This document shows, piece by piece, positions 7,686 through 15,063 of a DNA stretch of 16,501 nt (within the stretch, counting starts at the first letter, position 1; the number at the start of each line of letters is the position of its first letter). Location: positions 1 through 16,501 of the forward strand of contig CALZOH010000043.1 in NCBI GenBank assembly GCA_945827465.1, written 5' to 3'. The notes below the pieces were generated by a model. It saw nothing but the letters and a program-made list of their open reading frames with translations. It searched no databases and was not told the DNA's origin. The position numbers and the translations under genes were made by a program. Source of the DNA: an uncultured Prevotellaceae bacterium (GTDB lineage: Bacteria; Bacteroidota; Bacteroidia; Bacteroidales; Bacteroidaceae).

Positions 7686-8570
7686 TCACTTTGAGTGCGG
7701 ATGGTGTAATACGACATTCTCATCTCCGAAGTTAAGTAGGAAGGTGGTATGATATCCGCTCTTGGCTTTATCGGCCAGCGAAAGAGTCCCACCTTGCATG
7801 GTGATGATTTGACGCGATAAAGCGAGTCCGATGCCCGAACCAGTAGGTTTTGTGGAATAAAAGGGGATGAAGATGTCTCTCCTGATTTCTGCCGGAATGG
7901 GCGCCCCGTCATTACTGATATGGAGCAATCTATTGTGCCAATCAAATGACATGGTATGCGCCCCCGCCTCGATGGCGTTCTTTACGATGTTGAGCAGGAC
8001 TTGTCCGATGAGCGATTTGTCGGCTTTGATAATGAGGCAAGCCGGTAGATGGAGTGTTGTCTGCAGATGAGGGTACATGTCAATGATGTGGTTAATGACG
8101 GTCCGCAAGTTTAGTTCTACCTTTACGGGTTCCTGCAGTTGCGTGAGTTTACGGTAGCTGTCAACAAAAGTGATGAGGTGGTTACTTGCCTTGTTGATTG
8201 CTTGGATACCTTTTTCGAGCGAGGTGCCTTGAACGGCGGAACTTTCAAGATAAGCCTGGCTGATGCTCTGAATGGGCGTAGTGACGTTCATGATTTCGTG
8301 GGTGAGTACCCGAGTCAGTTTTTGCCACGACTCCACTTCTTTTTGTGCGCAAAGTCCGTTGATGTCGTTTCCTAAATCGTTCAGTGCTTCCTGCAGGGCT
8401 TTTTCGCCATAGAAAAGACCTTTAACCGGCAGGTGGAAAGTGAAATCGTGATTTCTGACAGCTTCGCGCATAAGACGGGCACGCAGTTTCAGGTTGTTTT
8501 GATGATGAACAAAGAAGAAACAGCCTACAACAATGACGAAAAACAAGATGAGAAGGAGGGCAGCAGTCAT
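7686..8570 (-). CDS. Sensor-less membrane histidine kinase
   Basis: The 294-residue kinase has a single N-terminal membrane helix (about 3-22) and no periplasmic domain. A short linker (25-80) precedes the HisKA-like helix with LTHEIMNVTTPI, phospho-acceptor H91. The HATPase_c domain has an N box (NIVKNAIEA, N198), a G1 region SNDGAPIP in place of the usual DNGpGI, an F box (IFIPFYSTK) and a G2 box (GSGIGLALS, 244-252). The G1 change swaps Asp and Asn order and loses the second Gly. The other boxes are intact, so activity is likely. It should autophosphorylate and pass phosphate to the response regulator whose gene precedes it with a four-base ATGA overlap. With no sensor domain it may sense through the membrane or a partner protein, possibly the adjacent ABC exporter (inference). 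Confidence 0.92.
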   Translation of the reverse strand: MTAALLLILFFVIVVGCFFFVHHQNNLKLRARLMREAVRNHDFTFHLPVKGLFYGEKALQEALNDLGNDINGLCAQKEVESWQKLTRVLTHEIMNVTTPIQSISQAYLESSAVQGTSLEKGIQAINKASNHLITFVDSYRKLTQLQEPVKVELNLRTVINHIIDMYPHLQTTLHLPACLIIKADKSLIGQVLLNIVKNAIEAGAHTMSFDWHNRLLHISNDGAPIPAEIRRDIFIPFYSTKPTGSGIGLALSRQIITMQGGTLSLADKAKSGYHTTFLLNFGDENVVLHHPHSK

Positions 8571-9088
8571 TTCTTCAACTTTTTGTAGAGGCGTTGACGA
8601 GATATTTCAAGCAGTTCGGCAGCCTTGCTAATATTACCATGGCATTTGTCGACCACTTTGCGCACGTGTTCTTCCTCCATTTTCTCCAAAGGAATTATTT
8701 CGGTAGCTTCGTCGACAGCATCCTTGAGTACGCGAATCAGTTCGTGATTGTCCCATGGTTTGGTAACGAAATCGACCGCTCCGCTTTTAAGTCCTTTCAC
8801 AGCCAGCTTCACATCGGCATAGGCTGTCATCAAAACGATCGGGATGTTGGGATGCCGACGATGGATAGCCTGCACCCAGATCAGGCCTTCCTGCCCATTG
8901 TTGATTCCAAGCGAGAAGTTCATGTCGAGCAGGATGACGTCCACCTTTTCTTGTTCCAACGTGGCAAGAATGGCATCAGGAGTTGTGAGGGTGACGATTT
9001 TGCCGAATACGCGTTCCAGGCAAATCTCGAGTGTCGTGAAAATGGCCGGATTGTCATCCACTACCAAAAGGGTTCCATAATTAGTCAT
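8567..9088 (-). CDS. Response regulator with receiver and Fis-type HTH, no AAA+ domain
   Basis: The 173-residue protein has a receiver domain (about 5-125) with acidic D11/D12 (VVDDN), phospho-acceptor D55 (VILLDMNF), T88 (LMTAY) and K110 (VTKPW). Residues 135-172 form a Fis/HTH_8 DNA-binding domain (GNISKAAELLEISRQRLYKKLKK), which closely resembles the end of NtrC-type regulators. The central AAA+ sigma-54 domain of NtrC is missing, giving a layout like ActR/RegA. I place the start at the ATG at 9088 (MTNYG) rather than the in-frame ATG at 9112, because a perfect -7 promoter box occupies 9117-9109 and the longer start would precede the transcription start. It is the first gene of a pair with the histidine kinase and is divergent from the exporter operon, its likely target. 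Confidence 0.93.
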   Translation of the reverse strand: MTNYGTLLVVDDNPAIFTTLEICLERVFGKIVTLTTPDAILATLEQEKVDVILLDMNFSLGINNGQEGLIWVQAIHRRHPNIPIVLMTAYADVKLAVKGLKSGAVDFVTKPWDNHELIRVLKDAVDEATEIIPLEKMEEEHVRKVVDKCHGNISKAAELLEISRQRLYKKLKK

Positions 9089-9108
9089 GTCAAGCAAATT
9101 GTTTGGAC

Positions 9109-9117
9109 GCAAAGTTA
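9109..9117 (-). promoter_or_regulatory. Bacteroidetes -7 promoter element for the two-component pair
   Basis: The minus strand reads TAACTTTGC, an exact TAnnTTTGY match, ending 20 bases before the ATG at 9088. A TTTG-like -33 element at 19-20 bases spacing is not evident. The element decides the start codon of the response regulator gene. Confidence 0.62.
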
Positions 9118-9194
9118 ACGATGAAAAACGAATTTTCCTCCGTCATCTGCCACAAAAGAGGTTGATTTACTGCGTGAGTGAAAGGAGTGTATGA

Positions 9195-9229
9195 TTTTAA
9201 TCCACGAAAGTGTATTGTTTTAATACAAT
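9195..9229. promoter_or_regulatory. Candidate regulator-binding site: inverted and direct repeats between the two-component genes and the exporter operon
   Basis: Two overlapping small palindromes occur: TGTATT-N5-AATACA (9211-9227) and ATTGT-N6-ACAAT (9214-9229). In addition TTTTAATCCAC (9195-9205) is partly repeated as TTTTAATACAA (9218-9228), 23 bases apart. By my estimate the block lies about 60-95 bases upstream of the exporter transcription start, a usual place for an activator to bind. The Fis-type response regulator encoded next door is the natural candidate, but this is inference from position and symmetry only. Confidence 0.4.
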
Positions 9230-9253
9230 CGTCTTTATGGAGCCCAAAAAGCC

Positions 9254-9285
9254 CTTGCCGTTAGCGAGCAGGCCCTTACCTTTGC
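9254..9285 (+). promoter_or_regulatory. Promoter of the tripartite exporter operon
   Basis: A -7 element TACCTTTGC (9277-9285) matches TAnnTTTGY exactly, and a TTG (9255-9257, within CTTG) lies 19 bases upstream, the spacing expected for the Bacteroidetes -33 box. The ATG of the first gene is only 16 bases after the -7 box, so the leader should be very short. The direct repeat GCCCTTGCC (9251-9259) and GCCCTTACC (9272-9280), 21 bases apart, overlaps both promoter elements. The presence of a primary-sigma promoter fits with the response regulator lacking a sigma-54 activation domain. Confidence 0.72.
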
Positions 9286-9301
9286 GACAAAATCAGAGAG
9301 C

Positions 9302-10639
9302 ATGAAGAGAATTACCGCTTTATTGGTCTGTATGGAGTGTCTCGCTGTCAATGGGCAGCGATTATGGACCATGGAGCAGTGTATGCAATATGCCGTCAGC
9401 CATAATTACGAAGTACGCATGCAGTCTGTCAACGTAAGCGACTATCAGATTGAAAAGGTTCGGCAAACGGCAGCTTTTCTGCCCTACATGGGAGGTTCCG
9501 TGGGCGCTCAATACAATTTTGGGCGTGCCATCGACCCTGAGACCAACACCTACACCGACGTGAGCACATTTTACAACTCTTATGGTTTATCGGCTTCACT
9601 GCCTGTATTCGACGGATTTCAGCGTTTGAATGACTTGCGTGCAGCGCGAGCCAATCTGCTGATGGGTAAAAACCGGCTGCAGGCGCAGAAAGATGCAACC
9701 GCCCAGCGAGTGCTGCAAAGCTATATTCAGGTTCTGTATTATCGGGAAAGCATCGCCATTGCCCGTCAGAAACAATCTGAGAGCCACTTGCTGTTACAAC
9801 AAACCCGGATGATGGCTGACGTGGGCCGCAAGAGCGAAGCAGATGTGGCGCAGATGCAGGCCGTTTGTGCTGCCGATGACTACGAGGTAACCCGACAAGA
9901 AAGTTTCCTTGACAATGCTTTGCTACAATTGAAACAGCAGATGAACTATCCGATTGACAATCCTCTGGAGATTGTTCCGCCCGCCTTGGTTGACAACCAA
10001 CAAATCCTGCTGCCTGCAGATAGCTCGAACGAGAGTTCTGAGATTTATGCCGTGGCCCGACAGAACAATCCCGAAGTGAAGCTGGCTGAATACGGCCTTC
10101 GCTCAGCCAAGTATGCCTATCGTTCTTCCCTTGGAGCCTTGTTCCCTTCGCTGACGGTTGGTGCCGGCATTTCAACCACTTATTACAAGCAACTTCACGT
10201 GGTCAGTGCGGCCAGTTTTCGCGAACAATTTCGCAACAATGCCGGCGAATACGTTTACGCCACTCTTTCTATCCCCCTCTTTAACCGACTGAACACGCTG
10301 AGTAATATCCGGCGCCAGCGCAATAACGTTAAACGGGCCGAAGAAGAACTCTCTTATCGACACAATGAGTTGCAGCGCTTGATACGCGAGGCCCTTACCG
10401 ACTTGAAGAATTGCCGAAAGGAAGCCGAAAAGATGAGGCTAAAGGTGGAGGCCGACAGCATGGCTGCGCATCTCACCTCCCGCCAATATGAAGAAGGTCT
10501 GGCCTCAACTATTGACGTGCAAACGTCGGCCACGGCCCTTTTGCAAAGCCGTGCGCAACTGTTGCAGTGCCGGCTTACTTATCTTTACAAAATCCGAATG
10601 TTGAACTATTATAAAGGTGTTCCCTTATGGATAGAATAA
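9302..10639 (+). CDS. TolC-family outer-membrane efflux channel
   Basis: The 445-residue protein starts with a signal peptide (about 1-18, cleavage near VNG-Q) and then two OEP (outer membrane efflux protein) repeats, about 22-215 and 245-440. These carry the family's long heptad-rich helices and short beta segments (GGSVGAQYNFGR; GLSASLPVFDGFQRL; LTVGAGISTTYY; YVYATLSIPLFNRL). The 'P-(V/L)-F-(D/N)' motif before each helical hairpin is typical of TolC proteins. A trimer should form the outer-membrane exit duct for the exporter encoded by the next three genes. It is the first gene of the operon, with the promoter ending 16 bases upstream. Its 3' end overlaps the adaptor gene by 13 bases in another frame. 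I assign family but not substrate. Confidence 0.94.
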   Translation: MKRITALLVCMECLAVNGQRLWTMEQCMQYAVSHNYEVRMQSVNVSDYQIEKVRQTAAFLPYMGGSVGAQYNFGRAIDPETNTYTDVSTFYNSYGLSASLPVFDGFQRLNDLRAARANLLMGKNRLQAQKDATAQRVLQSYIQVLYYRESIAIARQKQSESHLLLQQTRMMADVGRKSEADVAQMQAVCAADDYEVTRQESFLDNALLQLKQQMNYPIDNPLEIVPPALVDNQQILLPADSSNESSEIYAVARQNNPEVKLAEYGLRSAKYAYRSSLGALFPSLTVGAGISTTYYKQLHVVSAASFREQFRNNAGEYVYATLSIPLFNRLNTLSNIRRQRNNVKRAEEELSYRHNELQRLIREALTDLKNCRKEAEKMRLKVEADSMAAHLTSRQYEEGLASTIDVQTSATALLQSRAQLLQCRLTYLYKIRMLNYYKGVPLWIE

Positions 10640-11877
10640 TTGAAAAGAAGCACGGATTACGGAAAAAGCACCTTCCCTACTTGACTGGCGGAGTCGTTGT
10701 GATAGTCTGCCTGCTGTGGTTGGCTGTGGGACGCGGCCGTAGTACACTGGTTGTAAAGGCAACTGACGTTACCATCAGCACTGTGGTGAAAGGCGAGTTC
10801 AAAGATTACGTGCGGCTCAATGGAACAGTGGTGCCTATCCAAGTCGTGCAAATATCGCCAGAGGAAGGCGGCATTGTTTGCGAAAAGGTGGCCGAGGAAG
10901 GTCAGACCGTCCGCAAAGGGGATGTTATCGTGAGACTCAGCAACAGTAACCTCGACTTGCAAATACTCAATGCCGAGGCAGAGTTGGCCGAGAAACAGAA
11001 CCTCCTGCGCAACACACAAGTGGCCATGCAACAGGACCGGCTCAACAATGAAACGGAACTGGCCTCGCTTAAAATGGACGTGGTGCGCAAGCGCAGGGCT
11101 TTTGAACAGAACGATCGACTCTTCCAAGAAAAACTCATTTCTCGCGAAACTTTCTTGCAGGCTCGCGAAGACTACGAACTGGCCGTAAAGAAAGAGGACT
11201 TGATTGGTGAACGCCTAAAGAAGGATGCTCAGTATCGGAGCATACAAATGGAGCAGATGGAAGATAATCTGGCCAACATGCAACGAAATTTAGTGCTGGT
11301 GCGCGAGCGCAAGGGGAAACTCGAGGTGCGCTCAGCCATTGACGGTGAATTGGGCCTACTTGATGTGGAATTGGGGCAGAGCATTGCTGCCGGAGCCATG
11401 ATTGGGCAAATCAATGACCTGAGCGATTACAAGATTGAGGCTCAGGTTGACGAGCATTACATCGACCGCGTCAAGGTGGGGTTGCAGGCTACGTTCGAGC
11501 GCGACAACCGCCAATTTGTCTTGACGGTGCGCAAGGTCTATCCTGAGGTGCGTCAAGGAAAATTCCGCACCGACCTGGTATTTACCGACTCCCGTCCGGC
11601 CAACATCCGCACCGGTCAGACTTATTATCTCAACCTTGAGCTGGGGCGCCCCGAGACGACCACCCTGATTCCTCGCGGAACCTTTTTTCAAGCCACCGGA
11701 GGCAACTGGGTCTACGTACTCGACAAGAGCGGACAAAATGCCTATCGGCGAAACATCCGCATCGGTCGCCAGAACCCACGATATTATGAAGTGGAGGAAG
11801 GACTGGAACCGGGCGAAAAAATTATCGTCAGCGGTTATGAAGCATTCAACAACAACGAAGTTTTGAGAATAAAATAA
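10627..11877 (+). CDS. HlyD/MacA-like periplasmic adaptor (membrane fusion protein)
   Basis: The 416-residue adaptor has an N-terminal inner-membrane anchor (about 17-35), the first lipoyl half (75-105, around ISPEEGGIVCEKVAEEGQTVRKGD), a long coiled-coil hairpin (about 108-229), the second lipoyl half (231-262), a beta-barrel (266-340) and a membrane-proximal domain (345-416, ending in GLEPGEKIIVSGYEAFNNNEVLRIK-like residues). This is the full order for membrane fusion proteins. It should bridge the inner-membrane ABC permease and the TolC channel in the periplasm. The start ATG at 10627 lies inside the end of the TolC gene (13-base overlap), which points to coupled translation. Only 11 bases separate its stop from the ATPase gene. 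Confidence 0.94.
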   Translation: MDRIIEKKHGLRKKHLPYLTGGVVVIVCLLWLAVGRGRSTLVVKATDVTISTVVKGEFKDYVRLNGTVVPIQVVQISPEEGGIVCEKVAEEGQTVRKGDVIVRLSNSNLDLQILNAEAELAEKQNLLRNTQVAMQQDRLNNETELASLKMDVVRKRRAFEQNDRLFQEKLISRETFLQAREDYELAVKKEDLIGERLKKDAQYRSIQMEQMEDNLANMQRNLVLVRERKGKLEVRSAIDGELGLLDVELGQSIAAGAMIGQINDLSDYKIEAQVDEHYIDRVKVGLQATFERDNRQFVLTVRKVYPEVRQGKFRTDLVFTDSRPANIRTGQTYYLNLELGRPETTTLIPRGTFFQATGGNWVYVLDKSGQNAYRRNIRIGRQNPRYYEVEEGLEPGEKIIVSGYEAFNNNEVLRIK

Positions 11878-11888
11878 GACATACTATA

Positions 11889-12563
11889 ATGATTAAGATT
11901 GAAAAACTGACAAAAGTCTTTCGCACGGAGAACGTGGAAACGACGGCATTGAATGGCGTCAGCCTCGAAGTAAAAGCAGGCGAGTTTGTAGCCATCATGG
12001 GACCTTCGGGTTGTGGAAAATCTACACTGTTGAGCATTCTTGGACTGCTCGATAATGCCGATGAGGGCCGTTATTACCTTGACGGCAAAGAAGTGGGGCA
12101 TCTGAAGGAAAAGGAGCGTACCCAATATCGCAAGGGACGCATTGGCTTCGTCTTCCAGAGTTTTAACCTCATTGATGAACTGACTGTCGAAGAAAATGTG
12201 GAGTTGCAACTGAAATATCTCAAAGTGTCTCGGGCGGAGCGCAAAAAACGCGTTGAGGAGATCCTGCGCAAGATGAACCTTTCGCAGCGGGCCACCCATT
12301 ACCCGCAGCAAATCTCCGGCGGTCAGCAGCAGCGCGTAGCCATTGCACGCGCCGTGGTGGGAAAGCCCCAATTGATTTTAGCCGATGAACCGACGGGTAA
12401 TCTCGACTCCCAAAATGGTCACGACGTGATGGAACTGCTTTCGCGCCTCAACGACGAAGGCACCACCATCGTCATGGTTACTCACAGCCAACATGACGCT
12501 GCCTACGCCCATCGCGTCATCCATCTTTTAGACGGTGAAATCGTTGACAACACCATTTTGTAA
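11889..12563 (+). CDS. ABC transporter ATPase, MacB/LolD type
   Basis: The 224-residue ATPase has all nucleotide-binding motifs: Walker A GPSGCGKST (38-46), Q-loop Q90 (VFQSFNLI), signature SGGQQQR (143-149), Walker B LILADEPTGNLD with catalytic E167, and H-loop H199 (VTHSQ). The ISGGQQQRVAIARA signature and the ADEPTGNLD sequence are typical of the LolD/MacB/FtsE (type VII) group, which power mechanotransmission rather than substrate passage across the membrane. It should pair with the FtsX-type permease encoded 11 bases downstream. No leader SD is obvious. The family assignment is secure; the cargo is unknown. Confidence 0.96.
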   Translation: MIKIEKLTKVFRTENVETTALNGVSLEVKAGEFVAIMGPSGCGKSTLLSILGLLDNADEGRYYLDGKEVGHLKEKERTQYRKGRIGFVFQSFNLIDELTVEENVELQLKYLKVSRAERKKRVEEILRKMNLSQRATHYPQQISGGQQQRVAIARAVVGKPQLILADEPTGNLDSQNGHDVMELLSRLNDEGTTIVMVTHSQHDAAYAHRVIHLLDGEIVDNTIL

Positions 12564-12574
12564 ACCTTTTGTGA

Positions 12575-14941
12575 ATGTCTATTGAATCCATCATCATGAA
12601 TCTTTTGCCAAAAGGCCATGGGGCCTTTATCAAAATCTTGTCGCTTACGGTCGGCGTCACCATCGGGCTCGTGCTCATTGCCAAGGTACAGTTGGAATAC
12701 AATTATGACGCTTGCATTCACGACCGGAATCATGTCTATGAAATCTATGAGAGTTTTCAGCGTAAAGGTGAAAGCCCCGTAGCTTACCCGGCCACTCCGG
12801 GCGGATACGTTCCCAGAATGCGCCAATACATTCCCGAGATTGTTGCGGCTACGCGTTATACGATTATCTACACGGACGAAATACTTCGTTTGGAGGATCA
12901 ACGGAAACTGGATTTCGAGTGGGCGATTTGCGCCGACTCGTGTTTCTTCGATATTTTTCGCTCCGACGTGCTTTCGGGGCGCGCCGCCACGATTCTTGCC
13001 ACACCCGGGCAGTGCATGGTCAGCAAGCGCCTCTACCGCAAACTGGGCGAGGATGCTTTAGGCAAGACGTTTGTCTTTCGTTCTGCTCCCCAAAAGCCGA
13101 TGCTCATTGCAGGCGTGTACGACGACTTTGACGAGAATACTTCACTCAACGGGATTGACATCATTATGTCGCTGCCCTCCATCGGAAACTTTACATACGA
13201 TGGTTCCAACAACTTGTTAGGAAACGACCGTTATCGTTCGTATGTACGTTTTCGCTCCGATGCCGACATGACGAAAGTCGGTGCAGAGACCGACAAGATG
13301 CTAAAGGAATGCCTGCCGTGGGATGAACTGCTCGAAAGCGGTTACGAAGATAGCAGCATCAAGTTGGAGCCTGTGGCCGGTGCCCATTTCAAGAGTTCCG
13401 GCGTGAAGACCACCTTCACGATTCTCTTGGTAGTAGCCATCGTGATGCTCTTTACAGCCGTCATGAACTATATTCTGGTTGTCATTAGCACCCTTGTGAG
13501 CCGTGCTCGTCAAGTGGCCTTGCGTAAGTGCTTGGGAGCACCCACATCAGAACTTTACCTCACGACGTTGGGCGAGGCAGCCCTTCACCTCTTCTTTTCG
13601 CTGCTATTGATGGCTGTGATTATCTTCGCGGGGCGCCACGTCATCAGTCAATTGCTCGGCACTTCTGTTTCCACGCTCTTTTCTCTGCAGACAATCGGGG
13701 TCATCATTCCTGTTTGTCTCGTCGTGCTCTTGTTTTGCGGTCTTTTGCCTGCCTATATTTACTCTCGCATTCCGTTGGTCTATGCCTACCGGCTCTACAG
13801 CGAGAGCCGAAGGGTTTGGAAACTTTCGCTGCTCGCCTTTCAGTTCCTGCTTTCTACGATGTTGCTGAGCGTGCTCTTCGTGATTTCGCGGCAATACAAT
13901 TATCTGCTCCATAAAGACCTGGGCTACGACTTCACGAACGTGGCTTATGTCGGCGTGAATATGTCGGCAGAAAAGGCTTACTTCTTGGCTCGGGAACTTG
14001 AAAAGCTCCCAGCTGTTGAGAGCGCCTCGTGTACGGTCTCCTTGTTTTGCGAAGGTCAGAGCGGCGACAACGTGCTGCTGCCCGATGATCCGCGTGAGCT
14101 GTTCAACTGCTGCAACTTGTTCTTTTCAGAGTCCAATCTTGCACAGACTATGGGCCTGGAATTGGTTTCCGGCAAAGGCTTCACACCCATGAATCATGCG
14201 GGATGGATGCCGGAACTGCTGGTTGACGAAAACTTTGCCGCAAAGATGAAGGCACTGCTCGGTTGGGACGACGTGGTGGGTCGCCATGTGAGGGTAACGG
14301 GTATGGATGGTCCCGTCAAGATTGCCGGAGTGGTGAAAAGCTTCACAATCGGTTCGCTCATCAATCGTGACCCTCGTCCGATAATAGTGCTCAATGGCAC
14401 GGAGGATGCCCGATACATCCTCCTGCGCTTCGGCAACCTCACGGCCGAAGGTATTGAACAGGTGCAGAACGCTTGCAACCAACTTTATCCCGAAGACGAT
14501 TTGGTAGTGAAGACCTACGCTGCCGAGGTGGCTGCCGAGTATGTCGAGACACTGCGCACGCGCAACTTGATCTCTATCGGCTGCATTGCAACGCTCCTCA
14601 TCTTGTTTGTTGGTCTGATTGGCTATGTGCGCGATGAGGTGCAGCGTCGCAGCAAGGAATTAGCCATTCGTAAGGTGATGGGTGCCGGCATCGGTGAGTT
14701 GCAGACCCTCTTCGTGCGCTCTATTGCCTATATCGCGCTGCCATCTGTCTTGGTAGGTGCCATATTGGGCTATAAGGTGAGTTTCTATCTGCTCGAACAA
14801 TTTCCGGATAAGGCGGCGTGGACTGCTTGGATGCCGGTGCTTCCGGCACTGGTTGTCCTGGGGCTCTCCTTGCTGGTCATACTCGTTCAAATCTACAAGG
14901 TGGCATTGATGAATCCCGTGCAGAACATCAGGACGGAATAG
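12575..14941 (+). CDS. FtsX/MacB-type ABC transporter permease, full-length with two membrane halves
   Basis: The 788-residue permease has eight predicted membrane helices: about 18-38, 281-306, 338-356 and 374-395 in the first half; 416-437, 664-685, 715-735 and 752-772 in the second. Large periplasmic domains (MacB_PCD-like, about 40-275 and 440-660) lie between. Each half has the FtsX helix-turn motif after its first post-PCD helix: RQVALRKCLGA (311-321) and KELAIRKVMGA (694-704). The duplicated structure is common in Bacteroidetes permeases of this family. It should couple ATP hydrolysis by the upstream ATPase to the TolC-adaptor duct. I chose ATG 12575, 11 bases after the ATPase stop; an internal ATG at 12596 (MNLLPKG) is possible. 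It is the last gene of the operon, and a hairpin follows 25 bases later. Confidence 0.95.
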   Translation: MSIESIIMNLLPKGHGAFIKILSLTVGVTIGLVLIAKVQLEYNYDACIHDRNHVYEIYESFQRKGESPVAYPATPGGYVPRMRQYIPEIVAATRYTIIYTDEILRLEDQRKLDFEWAICADSCFFDIFRSDVLSGRAATILATPGQCMVSKRLYRKLGEDALGKTFVFRSAPQKPMLIAGVYDDFDENTSLNGIDIIMSLPSIGNFTYDGSNNLLGNDRYRSYVRFRSDADMTKVGAETDKMLKECLPWDELLESGYEDSSIKLEPVAGAHFKSSGVKTTFTILLVVAIVMLFTAVMNYILVVISTLVSRARQVALRKCLGAPTSELYLTTLGEAALHLFFSLLLMAVIIFAGRHVISQLLGTSVSTLFSLQTIGVIIPVCLVVLLFCGLLPAYIYSRIPLVYAYRLYSESRRVWKLSLLAFQFLLSTMLLSVLFVISRQYNYLLHKDLGYDFTNVAYVGVNMSAEKAYFLARELEKLPAVESASCTVSLFCEGQSGDNVLLPDDPRELFNCCNLFFSESNLAQTMGLELVSGKGFTPMNHAGWMPELLVDENFAAKMKALLGWDDVVGRHVRVTGMDGPVKIAGVVKSFTIGSLINRDPRPIIVLNGTEDARYILLRFGNLTAEGIEQVQNACNQLYPEDDLVVKTYAAEVAAEYVETLRTRNLISIGCIATLLILFVGLIGYVRDEVQRRSKELAIRKVMGAGIGELQTLFVRSIAYIALPSVLVGAILGYKVSFYLLEQFPDKAAWTAWMPVLPALVVLGLSLLVILVQIYKVALMNPVQNIRTE

Positions 14942-14966
14942 TTCGTCAAGGACTCATCCATCGAAA

Positions 14967-15013
14967 AATCGGTCATTAGAATTTGGAACTATCCATTTTT
15001 CTAATGACCGATT
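14967..15013 (-). terminator. Strong hairpin between convergent genes, likely terminator for the hydrolase
   Basis: A perfect 15-bp inverted repeat, AATCGGTCATTAGAA (14967-14981) and TTCTAATGACCGATT (14999-15013), has a 17-base loop. On the minus strand it is followed by T residues (ATTTTTCG), so it should terminate the hydrolase transcript, which stops at 15064, 50 bases before. It may also reduce read-through from the exporter operon, although its plus-strand 3' side (CAGGTTT) has only a weak T-run. The rest of 14942-15063 holds nothing else I can recognise. Confidence 0.78.
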
Positions 15014-15063
15014 CAGGTTTCACCCCGTTCTACTGAACCCGGGACCGGAAAGTTGGTGCGAGC

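Noticed and set aside
9089..9112. N-terminal extension of the response regulator (ATG at 9112)
   Set aside because: A TAACTTTGC -7 box covers 9117-9109, so transcription should begin after 9112. The receiver domain fits the start at 9088.
9113..9301. Sigma-54 promoter upstream of the exporter operon
   Set aside because: I found no convincing GG-N10-GC element, and a good -33/-7 promoter is present instead.
9429..10175. Minus-strand open frame of 248 codons opposite the TolC gene
   Set aside because: It lies wholly within a firmly identified TolC-family gene on the other strand. Its translation is low-complexity, rich in Arg, Ser, Pro and Cys, and shows no domain.
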